The notes beneath the pieces were generated by a model that worked only from the letters and a program-made list of their open reading frames with translations, had not been told where the DNA came from and did no database searches. From Agelas oroides (taxonomy: Eukaryota; Porifera; Demospongiae; Agelasida; Agelasidae), in assembly GCA_949130485.1 (NCBI GenBank), contig OX422184.1, positions 5,870,655-5,934,654 of the forward strand: 64,000 nucleotides of DNA. Direction: 5' to 3'. Positions 44,951 to 57,149 of the stretch are shown piece after piece. The translations under genes were made by a program, and so were the position numbers. How positions within the stretch are numbered: position 1 is the first letter of the stretch; the number at the start of each line of letters is the position of its first letter.

Positions 44951-45820
44951 CTACATGTAACAGGATGGCTGGCGGCAGAGTCTAGCAGTGCTGAGACTAG
45001 CACTAGCAGTAATTTTAGTGGTAGCAGTCACAGTACAAATTTCAATGCCTACACAAGTGAGGTAGAATCTGATTCTGAGGTGAACTCGAGTGAAGCTGGC
45101 CTGAACTCACGAGTGGTCTTCTTGTTGGATTGTTTGACAGTATAATACTGATGTGTGTAAGATAATAATACTAGGGGTACATGACATGCAGCAAGCCTCG
45201 CACAAAGCAGAGCCTGGCGACTACAGATATTGACTCTATCCTTTGCTTTGCGTGTATGTAGTGGGGTAGACACTAAGTGACAGACTGCAATACCCGAGAG
45301 TCTTTGAACAGCAGCAGTTGAATGGCCTTCATGGAACACCAGTGCATGACTTTCTTTCGGTAGCGTAAATCCCCACAAATAGAGTCCAGAAACTGCTGAT
45401 CGCTGGAAGTTGAGCTAGATTGCTACGCGGAGCTCACTCAATACCATTAACCGACTGATAGAAGCTTGACTGGATGTCCACTACGAACTGGTTCATTTGC
45501 TATCGCCATCGCATGTGCAATTGAGCAGCTGAGCAACTAGCAGCCCCACCCAGACTTGCAAGTGCGTTGAATAGTCTCATGCCCAGACCCCACCCAGCTC
45601 ACGAGAGAAGAAGGGGTCTGTGATCACAAGTCCAAATCCATGGGGTTAGCTCCAGAAGCGTGGAGCAGCCAATCAAATTCACAGAGTGACGTTTGTTGGA
45701 ATAATGCACACTGAGCAATTTGTAATTCTATAGTACATCCCGAAAGTCCTTGAACAAACGTCTAACGTCTGGACGCGTCTTGAGGTTGCGTCCGCCCACA
45801 CACTGGACGCAGTTTGCCTT

Positions 45821-45874
45821 GCGTTCGTCTGCGTTCGTCTGCGTGCATCTGCGTACGTCCGTGTGCGTCTGCGA
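45821..45874. repeat. GCGTCTGCGT-type minisatellite, left block
   Basis: Repeats of 6/12 bp (GCGTTCGTCT, GCGTGCATCT, GCGTACGTCC). The related block at 46195-46297 lies about 320 bp away, and both are near GGACGCGTCT motifs (about 45770 and 46315), so they may be parts of one element. Confidence 0.7.
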
Positions 45875-46194
45875 GCCTTCCACCGTAAAGTCTAACTTTC
45901 GACAGTATTTATCTTAGGTCAAATGCAAGCTATCGACACTAGATAAAGACCATTGTACAGCCAATACCTCTCAATAAAACATATCCAAGAATCAAGGAAG
46001 GCTTCCCAGGGATACGCTAGTTCTGAGCGCTGTAGTTCGGTGGGCAGGGTTTCGGAAACGATCGATCGAGTGCCAACGGTATTTCTGGATCTTGAAAAGC
46101 TACCAACATGGGACGATGATTGGCAGGGAGAGAGACTCAGGGCCTAAACATATAACAGCTTAGACATGGAATGTAGCTGAAGAATTTTGCATGT

Positions 46195-46297
46195 GTCTGC
46201 GTTCGTCCGCGTGCGTGCGTCTGCATCTACGTGCGTCCACGTACGTCTGCATGCGTCTGCGTGCGTCCGCATGCGTTTGCGTGCGTGCGTCTGCGCA
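46195..46297. repeat. GCGTCTGCGT-type minisatellite, right block
   Basis: About 100 bp of GCGTCCGCGTGCGTGCGTCT-type units. It gives a spurious minus-strand frame rich in Arg, Thr, His and Ala. Confidence 0.8.
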
Positions 46298-46494
46298 CAG
46301 AAAATTAAACATCCGGACGCGTCTAGACGCTAAAGGATCTCTGCGTCCAGACGTGCTATACACTAACAATTACAAAGCTTCAACACTCCAGCAAGCCCAA
46401 GGATTCAGGCTTGTGACACCAGACCGTTTCCGGGTTGGGTCTGGGAATGAGACTATGCGTTTAATTGCATACTTTTGTATCACTTCCGTTATGT

Positions 46495-46836
46495 TAGTCT
46501 CATCCCCAGACACCAAATTATTTGCGTGCGCCCTGCTTGCCTTGTTGAAAAATAGGGTCCGGACACGTTCACTGGTGGCGTAATCATACGAGTGTATTGG
46601 CATGTTGTCGCACCAATCAGATTGCTCAGGTAAAGTAAATTGCGCTATGCGTCATCACAAAGTCAGCTTGCAAATTTTTAACTGCTACTGGTAGCTGATA
46701 ATGTAATTAACACCTACAATTACCCAATTTACTGACCGCCATATGTAAACATGCCCCATTTTTGTAGTGAAAGACCCTATTTTTCGATGAGTCTGCAGGA
46801 TGCACACGGGAAAAATTTGGTCAGGGGACAAGACTA
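46495..46836. mobile_element. 342-bp TIR element, TAGTCTCAT ends
   Basis: Imperfect inverted ends of about 70 bp (TAGTCTCATCCCCAGACACC and GAAAAATAGGGTC at the left, reversed at the right) are flanked by TTATGT on both sides (46489-46494 and 46837-46842). It is non-coding and resembles the TAGCCTCG-ended family in its terminal pattern. Confidence 0.6.
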
Positions 46837-46969
46837 TTATGTCTGACCACCCTTAAGGCAGTTAGAAGGCAGTGAAGCCATGTGTAGTACAAGCTAGGTA
46901 CTGTGGAACCTTGCTTATCCAAATATCCAGCTGCTTGGATTATCCTGCCTCGATGTGCATTCTATTTAA

Positions 46970-47519
46970 CTCTTTACCCCAATGCGCATGCGCAGAAATC
47001 AATCTCGTAGCCACAAGACAAGATATTGAAAAAATGACGATTTTGTATCATGATGATTCATAGCGTTATATCTTGTAAACTAGCTGAGTTCACGGGTTGA
47101 TAGTTAGGCTTAGTTTATTCAAAAACAAACCTGCTTTACTCAGGAAGTAGTCACACGTGTTGATTAGTGAAGTTCGACTAAGCCAGAACGGATGAAGGGC
47201 GGGTACTCGCTATCCATTGAAAATGACGGGAAATCCGTGGCCAAACTTCCAGCAAAGGTACGTTTTCATTGTTATTTAGATGATTAGCTAGAAACAATTC
47301 TGTAGAACCAGTTGTGCGTAGGATACAAGCTGTTCTGTGACAATGCTAGGTTTAACACGGTCGGCAGCCAAACTTCGAATGCCATTTCCAGGGAAAGTCC
47401 CTATGGGACACCCCGGCTAATTATGCTTCGATCGACTTCCTGTGGTTTATAATAACTATGTACTAACTCAAAAGCGCGCAGCTGTGGCGATAAATAGCCG
47501 GAAGCTAACTTGGGCGCAC
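46970..47519. mobile_element. TTAA-family 1 element, 3' truncated
   Basis: Begins CTCTTTACCCCAATGCGCATG after TTAA (46966-46969) and matches the 50806 element through AATAGCCGGAAGC, ending at the next TTAA (47520-47523) before the normal right end. It contains an ATG followed by a GTACGT donor-like site. Confidence 0.65.
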
Positions 47520-47523
47520 TTAA

Positions 47524-48171
47524 CAGGAAGGGATTTACCCCAAAAGCTCGCTTGGCTTCACTACTTACCGCATAAACTCTCCCGCGCCAATATATTGGCG
47601 CATCACGCTACGTGTGTACAGCCCGTGCGCCAATATATTGGCACTTCGCGTTCTAAGTGTTAAAACCCTTTACCCCAGATAGCGAGTGTAGACCACACCT
47701 TTCCACTTACATCACCCCCGCAGGGAAGGCGGAAGGGGCGGTGCTAGTTCGTGATCGTTCGTGAATTTTGAGAAGGCCCATCAAAGCGAAGCTTTTTCTT
47801 CAACATAGGGATCAAGCGGCTTCCAGATTTCACATAAGGCTGGAGTACTAGCTTCAAATAACTTGGAAAAGGGCTTAGTCCGTCGGAGCTGTACGTAACA
47901 AATGAGAAAATCAGCACCGTTTCAAATTGCTGGTAAGCTACAATATACACACTACAGATAATGGCTTCAAACAGGTACAAATTGCTTACCTAGCGGTGAT
48001 CAGCAATTTAGATAAACTAGTCCAGCCTTGTTACACGCTACCTATGTAAATCAGGCCGCTGGCAAGACCTAGGGCTTGCTAAGCAACGCTTGTCACTTTG
48101 ACCTCAGACAGATAATTTTAATTTCCACATTAATAAATGGTGACGTGTATATGATTTCCGCGTGCAAAGTG
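47524..48171. mobile_element. TTAA-family 2 sequence, rearranged copy
   Basis: Two modules are each bordered by TTAA (47520, 47660 and 48172). Compared with 31535-32160, the 136-bp module beginning CAGGAAGGGATTTACCCC keeps its orientation while the remaining roughly 500 bp is inverted. The pair therefore records a rearrangement between TTAA sites. Confidence 0.6.
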
Positions 48172-48205
48172 TTAACACTCACAGTGTGCATGCATTATAT
48201 CTCCC

Positions 48206-48280
48206 TACCTTGTTTGCATACTTTTTGGCATGCCATCCCTACATCTTTTTACATTTTTAATGTTTTTTCTTTTAAGTCTT
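48206..48280. repeat. Solo arm of the foldback element
   Basis: CCCTACCTTGTTTGCATACT through TTTTACATTTTTAATGTTTT matches the right arm of the 7411-8005 foldback element. The rest of that element is absent. Confidence 0.7.
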
Positions 48281-48281
48281 G

Positions 48282-48326
48282 TTGAATTAGAAGCAGTAGC
48301 CGAGGCGGCGGAGGCTTCTAATTCAA
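48282..48326. repeat. Hairpin with CCGAGG..GGCGGA loop
   Basis: Perfect 13-bp arms TTGAATTAGAAGC and GCTTCTAATTCAA enclose AGTAGCCGAGGCGGCGGAG. The loop resembles that of the hairpin at 49207-49268, while the arms do not. Confidence 0.75.
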
Positions 48327-48345
48327 TAACTGCTGAGGGTACTAG

Positions 48346-48397
48346 CCCGTTATTTCACTTATCTGGCTAAAATGGGAAAGATAAGTGAAATAACGGG
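48346..48397. repeat. Perfect 18-bp hairpin
   Basis: CCCGTTATTTCACTTATC and its exact inverse enclose a 16-nt loop (TGGCTAAAATGGGAAA). It lies 19 bp from the preceding hairpin. Confidence 0.8.
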
Positions 48398-48940
48398 ATA
48401 AAAACTGTAACCTCACTAGCTTGTAGTATATCTATAACATATATACAAGAATGATGGGAATGAAGTGGAATTGCTAGCACTGATCTATTCATCAACTGCA
48501 CTTACTTTCAACTTTTTTGATTTGCCTTCCATGGCTTCCATACCTTCCATGCCTTGCCAAGAATGCTTCTGTAAAAACGAGAACATGGGTGGTGGCAACA
48601 CTTCAACCTCTGACATGTGACTTACTGAGCATAAATCCAGCATATATCCCATAAATACTAGATTTGAAGTTGAGGTGATTTAATCTGTATTGGTAGTTTC
48701 TTTGCTAAACTCAAGTGATTGCACCGTTAGGTTAGAGTGTATTGTACTAAACTAAAGAATGCAGAAAAAGTGGCTTCAAACAGGTGAAAGTGACCTATTT
48801 ACACTCCAGCAAGAGTTCATAACAGTCCTAGCTATGCAACTCAATCAAGCCACCTGGGGACTTGAGAGCACACCCATGAATTCAATTGAGTTGATAACCT
48901 GATAAGATAACTTCCAAATACAGTGATCTCAGCTTGAACA

Positions 48941-49060
48941 CTAGCCTCGTTCCCAGGTTCTCGTGCGTGGGTGGAGAAAAAAGAGCCTGGTACACACATT
49001 TTGCGCATGCACCTTTGGGAGAAGTCGACATGACTCGCGGAGGTTAGTGTAATGGAGCAG
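48941..49060. repeat. Single end of a TAGCCTCG-type element
   Basis: TAGCCTCGTTCCCAGG followed by GAGCCTGGTACACACATTTT and GCGCATGC matches the outer end of the 618-bp family. No opposite end was found nearby. Confidence 0.55.
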
Positions 49061-49206
49061 ATTTTATGGAGAGTTTCCAATTTCCCAGAAATCCTGGGGG
49101 AACTGAGCATGCAGTCAATTTGTAGAGAAGACACTACTATTCATAATTCCAGTATGGTATAACACAAAGTAGCGGGGTATAAGTAATACTTATATCATGT
49201 CTACGA

Positions 49207-49268
49207 GGGATGTATCTGGTTTAAATCGCGACACCCGAGGGCGGAGCGATTTAAACCGGATACATCCC
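49207..49268. repeat. Hairpin with CCGAGGGCGGA loop
   Basis: Arms of 23 bp (GGGATGTATCTGGTTTAAAT CGC and its inverse, one mismatch) enclose GACACCCGAGGGCGGA. Confidence 0.8.
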
Positions 49269-49845
49269 CTGGGAAATTGTTTTGTGTCACCGGTTGCTAA
49301 GCAAATGACGTCAAACACGGTTGTTGCCAAGCGTGACGTCATGCAAATGTGTTTAGCTGGCTTCTCAATTCAAATCGAGCGTTGCTGCCATGGCTGAATC
49401 TGTAGCGTTATTTACTCACTGCTAGGCCGTTCAGCTTTCAGCGATGACAAATTCTGCCATCGTAAATCGAAGAACACAAGCAGGAATAAAGAACTAAGTT
49501 TTATGGCCCATACGAGGTAAAATCACTTTTTTTACGCAGCTCACCGCACGTAATCGTGAGTAGCTAGGTCGGGCATAATAATGTGTGCAGTTCTAGCGTA
49601 TTTAATGCGTTGCTGCTCTCTCTGCGAGGCTTAGAAAAGAGTAGTTGAAACGAAAAAGTGTTCGAAAGTCCGCTGTGTAGCGCTACGAACAAATTTGAAT
49701 ATGCCTCGATTGAGCGCTGTTCTAGGAGTACGCAAGCTGCTTTTTTCTTTTGTCTTGCTGCTTCGTGCATGCATTCCGTGTCATATAGCTATGTTTCATA
49801 TATACTGTACTGTCCATGTACGAGCAATGCTGGGTTAATTGTACT

Positions 49846-49930
49846 TTTCACACCCAGTTAAAGCACGCTTCACACCTGGTTAAAGCACCTTCACACCAGG
49901 TTAAAGCACCTTCACACCTGGTTAAAGCAC
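49846..49930. repeat. 22-bp minisatellite, four units
   Basis: Units are variants of CTTCACACCTGGTTAAAGCA. No gene is recognised between 49.3 and 50.8 kb; 50160-50460 resembles a diverged member of TTAA family 2. Confidence 0.8.
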
Positions 49931-50805
49931 GGTTCTCACGGCAAGGCGGGATCTTGCTTCCTTAAAGTGTGTACGGCTTCTTTGATCCACCCACGCAAGG
50001 TGACACAAAAAGGGTTAACCCTCTGAACGCGGTGGCCATATATATACTTCCCGTCGTCACAGCGACCATACATATATATGCTCACAACAAGTTTTTGTGC
50101 TTTCCACACAAAAATAAGAAGCCTAACGAGATTTGAGGGTAGGCCCCTTCATGATAAGTGCTAATGAGACTAGGCCACACCTTTGGGCTGACATCATCAT
50201 CTGGAAAGGCAGGAAGAGGCAGTACTTATTCACGGGTTATCGTCAATGAGCTGAGGACTGCCAAACACGAAGCTTTTTCTCGCCCACACAGATAAAGCGT
50301 TCTCCATATTTTACTTCAGGTAAGAGGACTAAATAGCTGATAAGTGCCTAGTAAGCTATTTCTACTTGTTTGAAGCCATTTTGTGCTGACTATGCACCGT
50401 AGCTTCGAGCGGTTGGAGACGGTGCCGATTTTCTCACCTGATACCCACAGCCCTGACAAAATCAGCCAATTTACAAATTATTTGAAGCTATTACCCGTGT
50501 AAAACTTGTCGCGCAATTATGCGAAAGTGCGCGTGTACTCCGGGAGAGATCACGCACAAAAATTCACAGATTCCTGCAGAAACGTGAGCTTACGCGCGAA
50601 TTATGGCCACGAAGTCCGCGATTGTAACACAAAAAGTGCGCGAGAATTCACAACGGCCTTCGCGAATAGAAACGCACAACTCTCCGCGGTGGTTCTCCGC
50701 AGAGCTGAGAATGTGCACGTCTCTCTGCGGTGGTTCTCTGCGAAGCTACATACAGCGTACATAAACAGCAGATGACAGGAAGGATGAGTAGAACCATGCT
50801 ATTAA

Positions 50806-51424
50806 CCCTTTTAGCCCGACGCGCATGCGCAGAAATCGATCTCGTGGTTACGAGAGAAGCTAATAAAAAATGGCGATTTTGTGTAGTGTTGATTCATTAC
50901 GTTATATCTTTTAAAATAGCTGAGTTCAGGCAATGATAGTTAGGCTTAGCTTAGTTGAAAACAAACCTGCTTTACTCAGAATGTAGTCAGAAGACCTGCT
51001 AGTGAAGTCCGAAGAAGCTACAACGGTGGAAACGTAGGTACCCGCTGTGTACTTGAAAATGACCGATAATACACGGCAAAAGTTGGCAGAGATTTCCAGC
51101 GAAGGTACGTTTCAACTGTCGTTGACACGATTAGATAGTATCTAGACGATAGAACATGTAGCGTGTGGATATAAGCTGTACTGTGGCCAACTACGATCGG
51201 CAGGCAAACTTCGAACGCGATTTTCAGGGGAAGTCCCTATAGGACACAGCAGCTAATTATGCTTCGATTGACTTCCTGTTACACGTAATAACTAACTCTA
51301 AGTCCAAAAAGGCGCAGCGATCACGATAAATAGCGGAAGCGAAGTGCGGGCGCATTTGGCCGCTATCGGGTGTAATGGTCAAGAAATTTCGCGGGCGCAT
51401 TTGGCCGCTATTGGGTGTAATGGG
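50806..51424. mobile_element. TTAA-family 1 element, full length (619 bp)
   Basis: TTAA borders both ends (50802-50805 and 51425-51428), the piggyBac target site. The left end reads CCCTTTTAGCCCGACGCGCA and the right end GGCCGCTATTGGGTGTAATGGG. Inside, an ATG (near 51059) opens a short frame that ends at a GTACGT donor-like site, as if the element had kept a first exon from an autonomous parent. No transposase is present. It supplies the unoccupied form of the copy at 58538-59890. Confidence 0.75.
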
Positions 51425-51518
51425 TTAATAGCCCTCAGGTGCAGTCAAGCTACTGATCTAGTTTAAGGAGAGTGGTTTGGTTGTATTTGTGGAAAGCATC
51501 ACCATAGCTAGAAGTGTT

Positions 51519-51537
51519 GGGGGGGGGGGGGGGGGGG
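51519..51537 (+). repeat. 19-nt G run
   Basis: Uninterrupted G tract. A TG-rich microsatellite follows at about 51868-51890. 51430-52380 otherwise has no recognised gene. Confidence 0.9.
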
Positions 51538-52382
51538 ACAGGGAACCAAAATTCATTCAAGATAGTCAATACCAAGAGTCAAACTGGCAACCAAAGTCAA
51601 AGACTAAGGTATGCCAAAAACACATTGCATTATAATAAGCATCATTCCTGGGGGACTGCTTAAAATGTGTATCACAACAAAGTTCAAAGTACATCCTGTT
51701 GCAAGTGAATGGGATCAGACTACTTGTTCTTTGCTTTTGCTTTCAATGCAGCATCTCTCTGTGTTCTGCATTTGCCGTTCATTTGGCTTTGCAATAGGTT
51801 GGTCCACCTCTTCGCCTCTTCATCTGGAGACGTGGGGTATTTGTATCTAACATGCACTGTGTGCATGTGTATGTGTGTGTGTGTGTGTGTGTGCATGCAC
51901 GCATGTGTGTGTGACAAGGATGAAAGTACACATTCAAGATGATTATGGTCAATATTCAGTCAGTGTGGTGCCGTTTTGCTTGCAGCTGATGATCTTCAGT
52001 CTGCCTTTTCCTATAAGGTCTCCTCTCTCTGCCAGTCAGTTCTTAAAATTTCCATCCAACCTCTCATCTGCTCGCACAATCTCTGCTGCAGCATCACACG
52101 CCTGTTGCTAGAAAAGTAGTGCCGCTTCCCATCATCATTGTTCTTCTCAACACCTGAATGTGAAACAGGTATCACAGGTTCAATGTGGTTATAACTGCAC
52201 ATAATCAATGCCAGTGGCGAAGATTATCATGGGAAACCAACTACATTATTTACAGCATCAACCCACCACTCTGCTGTACTGCTGATACAGTATGGCATAC
52301 AGGAGTCTATAAAATCATACAACTCAATAGAAAAATGTGTGTGCTTAATCATCAACTAACCCTGTCATATATATATACCATA

Positions 52383-54650
52383 TATATATGGTAACTAAGA
52401 TTAGCACCCCGTATCCAAGTATTCTGCTTTGATTTATAATTTATAGCGGGAGTATTCAGAGGTCAATCCTTCTTAAAAATGCAAATTCAAAATAAAATCA
52501 GATATATTTTCTATATATACTGTAACTAAGGTTTCAACTCCGTATCCAAGGTTTTTGTTGCAAGTTGTATTTTATAAAGAGAATATTTTAATTCAAATAA
52601 CCCTAGTACATATACAAATAAAATAAAATAATGTTTTATATATAGGGTAACCTTGCATTCATGTCTTTTACTTGAAATTATAATTAAATCCTTTTAATTA
52701 AAATATGGGAAATGGCAATAAAATCAGATATATTCCCTATATATATTGTAACTAAGGTTCCGACCCCGTATCCAAGATTTTTTAAGTGAGTTTGTTTTTA
52801 ACGAACTTTTACTTCCACAGAGAAGTCAAAATGGCTGCCACACAACTGAAAGTGTACATGAGCAATGCTCTTCGATCTCTGTCTCTTCACACAATGTGGC
52901 ATTGTGTGGGTTGCTTTGTTACAACAAATTTCTGCACCTTTGCAACAGTGCACAACTCTACTGAACCGCAATTAAGTAAACTTACTGCGTAGAGTATGGC
53001 TTCACTATATTGCATGTTTGAATCAAAGAACACGAGGGTGTATTCCATGATTGTTTTTGATCTCCTTGGTGGCCTAGTGTTGACCATGAATATGGCATCC
53101 ACAATGGCCACCTATGGAACCCATGGTGGAAATTTAATGAAGACACCAGATTGATAGCAACTCTCTAGTTTGTCACTCCAGTTGCTTTTGCTTGCTTTGT
53201 GGGGATTACCATTCTAATCTGCAAGGGCGCAGGGCAGAACAGAATACTGCTCCTCAGAAGAATCATGAGTCAACTTGGTATGGCTAATCGTCTTCTCAAG
53301 CACTGTATTACTTGCCTGGCTTCTTTCTCTTTTTTGTTTACTTCTCTTACGACTTGACCTGGCGTGTGCAAAGCTGGGTTGTTGTAGTATGTGATATGTC
53401 TTTCTGGAGACAATTGTCTGATTATGTTCTTGTAGCTTTGATGCAGTAGTTGAAAAAAAAGGTGGTTTTCTGAAAGTAAGTTTTTGTAGGAGCACTACAG
53501 GCGGCTTCAAGATCTTTATTTATGCACATTTCATGTGCTTCGTCGAAGGCTACTGAATGCCACCTTTCACCACCCAAACTCACAGTAAACCCACCTGATT
53601 CAAAAGAGGTTAAAATTTGTTAGAGGTATTGCTGAAGGTCAGCAAGAGAGTTTGAAGCTATTCTTTCATATGTATGTCTATCAAAGGCTGCTCTAAACTA
53701 GATGGACATAATTTCCAATTACTGCCCCTGTTTGCTAAGTACAAGCCGATATAGCTGGAACAATCACTGAATACAAATTGTACTCACAAGTGTCATCTGC
53801 TTGAGCTATTTGCTGAATATATAATTGGGATGTGTTTCAGCGTCTTCCAACTGTGCTTCAATCCGCTTCATGACTAATGATTTTCACAGATTCCTGAAGA
53901 TAAGTTACGCTTTCAAGTAAATTTTGGTCACTGTTGTGCATGAAGTAGGCTTGTAACATTTGTCGATAGAGAGCCTCCCAAACTTGCAATGGAAAGCAGT
54001 GGGTTCTCTTGAAGTGGGTGCAAGATTCAAGAGATTTGAGAGTTGCTCCTTGATACCCACATGATTTAGCTAGCTCCCTTAGACCGGCACTGTAGTTTGT
54101 TCAAGATTTGTAGCAGCTGACATGACCCCCCACGTACCTCTACCTACATCAGCTAGAAGATTGTGCTTGGGAGTTGGCTGCTTTGAGAGTTTTGTCTTCC
54201 TGTTTTCTCCCGGTGCCAGTGTCCTGCATATTCACTGCATCTTTAAATGCATCCAAATACATGAATGACATTGACAACCTATAGTATGTAGTCTCCATGT
54301 TCAAGACAGCACTACTTATATTAAATACAGTTTAGTCACTCGGCCAGGTGGAGAGCTGTCACCACAACAAAGTGGAGCAACATTGCTTTTTTGCACGACT
54401 TCAACTTAAGAAGGGTGTATGGTTTTGTGCCGTGGCATTCGTGGTACCAGAAAATTTCACTATTTGGTTGAGCATTTACCTTTCCCTTTTTCACCACATG
54501 GTCTTCATTCTAATCAAGTGGTTTGGGAATTTCAGTACATCATTAACACCTCTCTCTTGATATACTTTATGTAAGAAGCAGTCAACTGCAAAAAATGAGA
54601 CTACAGTTTGAGTCACCAAATCGGAATCTTCTGTGGTAAGGTGGCTGTAA
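52383..54650. repeat. 2.3 kb duplicated segment, copy B
   Basis: Same content and orientation as 36035-38340, including the tandem units, the exon-like 52986-53111 stretch with its GTAAGT donor, and the QVWEALYRQM region. Small deletions distinguish it, for example near 54534 and at the CACAGTAAACCC repeat near 53580. Flanks differ completely on both sides, so the unit boundaries are sharp. Confidence 0.85.
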
Positions 54651-54659
54651 AAAATGAGA

Positions 54660-55251
54660 GGGAGAGAGTGTGAATTCAGAGGAAGAATGCAGCTCTCAAA
54701 GTCATCAAAAAGTTAGTAATGACTTCGCCCCTGATTTCGGAAGAGGCAAAGAAACGCTGAACAGAGGTAAGTAATTCTCCTGGTGGTAGGGGCAACTATC
54801 ACACTTTAACATAAAAAAGTTGAATTACTGTACTTATATCTTCGTGATCCAGTACCTCCATACTTTAGGGATTGCGGCAACTGCTGTAGTGTCAAACAAC
54901 ATCCTCCCTGAAGACAAGTAATTTCTACTTTTGAGATTGCTAATCTAGAACTTCAATATTCCAGGAAGTTATGGGTGGACCTAACTTTAACTAACACATG
55001 CCAAATTAATATTTTGCTTGCATTTTATTACAATGTGTGATGAGTAGCACGCTACTTCTTTTCTGTTTCAGAAGTACACACTGGAGTTCTGTTTGCGACT
55101 CATTTAAAACACAAAGAGGTATCGAGGAGGACCTTCCCAAGTCCCCCTGCCCCTCGCTCGCAAGTCAAGTGTGAAAGGAGGTGTGAAGAAGACGCCCAAT
55201 AGCTTCCTACAGTTCAGCAAGGCACTGCGTCCGTCCTTGGAAGCCATTCAG
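54660..55251 (+). other. Possible exons, unsupported
   Basis: A stretch ending AGAG/GTAAGT near 54765 and a stretch 55072-55251 preceded by TTTCAG and followed by GTAAAG look exon-like. The second gives GVKKTPNSFLQFSKALRPSL, faintly like the start of an HMG box. Frames do not extend convincingly. 55260-56500 holds no recognised gene. Confidence 0.25.
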
Positions 55252-56506
55252 GTAAAGTAACCAAGGCCAAATACTGTGGAGACGCCTTTCTGGGCATCTG
55301 GTTTTCATGCTATTACATCATAGTGAAGGTCAAGTGCTAAGTACTACTGATCTGTGGGTTGATATGAAAGTAGGAACGCATGGTACAGCAAATCAATCAA
55401 AAGGCCACACGGTAGCAGTAGAAAGCCAGAGGCATTTCTTGACAAAGGGTTTTCACAAGAGAAATGCCTCTGACATGTTTCCAGTAGCTGCAATCTGCTG
55501 GGAAGTTGCTTATTAACCAGAGTTTACATATGATGAAACTTGATAGGTCCCTGTGGAGTTATTGGATGCCTGTTACCTTGGAAACGTAATGTGATGAAAC
55601 TTGATACTTATAGACTGTGTCGTCCTGGCGAATAGTGGGCTGTCGGGTTCGTAGCCTTTTATACTCACCAGACAAGCAGAGCTGGCATAAAGGCGGAGGC
55701 CGGGATAGGAGCTGGTCACGCCAGTCAGCAATCTGATAGGTGCAAAGGTTGCTTGTTGCAAACCTAGGCACACAGCTAGCACATGCACTATCTTTTCTTG
55801 TGCAAACTTTATGAAGTTGGTAACATCACATTGTCCAGGAGTTGGTACTCACCAGTTTACATCTGGTGTACAGACATTATCCAGACAAAACTTAGGACGC
55901 AATCACAGGCAGAAATAGTAATGGCAAGATAAGAAAAACAGTCAACTAGAAACGTGTTCACCTGGCTTGTTAACTATTTTAATTTTCTACGTTGTGCAAA
56001 CATCAACGTAATTATTACACTCCATAGTGTGTCTGAACTCAAGGAAAGATTGGCCAACTCCTGGACACAAAAGGAAATCCAAATGTGAAGGCAATAGTAC
56101 GTTGACTAAGAGCTACTAACAATGTGGTACACATCAAAGGATAATGGCAAAATCCCAGCCTCTCCTTGTTTCCAAACATGATGGAGTTGATCCATAACTG
56201 TGACACCTTTACATGTCTATTACTTGGTAGTACACTTGTGGTACGCTACATACCAAGTTGCTTTCACAATCATAGCACTGGTTTACTGGTATACCAAGTT
56301 CCATCACTTCCTTAGACCCTAACACCTGCAAGAATTTCGAAGTATTAGAAGTAAACAAACGATCTCGTTAAAGGACCACTGATATCAGACATGATATTGC
56401 TAATTGTTCAGAATCGAAAGTGCTGTTCATGATTACCAAGCTGTTAGGTCTCCCTGCATTAGAGAAGGCAAAGCACAAGAACATTCTAAAACAGCAAATC
56501 TTATTA

Positions 56507-57149
56507 CCGTAGTGTCCCGCAAATAGGCCCCCCCTCGCGCATAAGCCCCCCCTGCATTTTTAGCGCAAAGTCTTGCAGAGGTATTTTTATCCCGCGCATA
56601 AGCCCCCCCTCGTCGAAACTCCTACACAGTCAGGTTCAAGGTATCCGTGGTGGAATGGCAGCGCAAGAACAAAGCCAGCATCCACAGAACCGCTCAACTC
56701 CATTGCAAGTTTATTCAAGCCACTCGGCTTTCTACTGTTAAATTGTCTACCGCGAACGTGGATCGCCTGCAGCAACGATGGACACACCAGCTACTTCGCG
56801 GAAGCGCCCTGCTTCCTCGTCCATCAACGCTAAAGCTCGCCATCTTACCGCTAACGTCGGGAGCATCTCTCCGCCTCGCGCGTTCTACGCTCGGCGACGC
56901 CTCGCGCTTCGGGCTCGTCCCCCCCCCCCCCCCCTCGTTGAAACTCCTATACAGTCAGGTTCAAGGTCTCTGTGGTGGAATAGCAGCGCATGAAGAACGA
57001 AGCCAGCATCCACAGAACTGCTCATATTTCTCGATCGAGGGAGGGCGTAATCACGAGAGAAAATGTCGCATCCCGCGTATAAGCCCCCCCTGCGCTTTGT
57101 ACTAAGGCTAAGGTTGCAAAAGGGGGGGCGTATTTGCGGGACACTACAG
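56507..57149. mobile_element. 643-bp TIR element with CCGTAGTGTCCCG ends
   Basis: Ends CCGTAGTGTCCCGCAAATA (left) and CTGTAGTGTCCCGCAAATA (right, inverted) are flanked by TA (56505-56506 and 57150-57151). Subterminal blocks carry runs of seven or more C or G with ATAAGCCCCCC. The interior contains a direct duplication (56614-56696 and about 56938-57024) and no convincing ORF. Its ends match the HIRAN-bearing element at 59112-59883. Confidence 0.8.

Noticed and set aside
45049-45378. 109-codon minus-strand frame
   Set aside because: No motif, and the opposite strand gives a Ser-rich open stretch of equal length; neither is supported.
46160-46369. Arg/Thr/His-rich minus-strand frame
   Set aside because: It is the translation of the GCGTCTGCGT minisatellite.
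55072-55251. HMG-box exon
   Set aside because: Only a short faint resemblance, with no consistent frame upstream.
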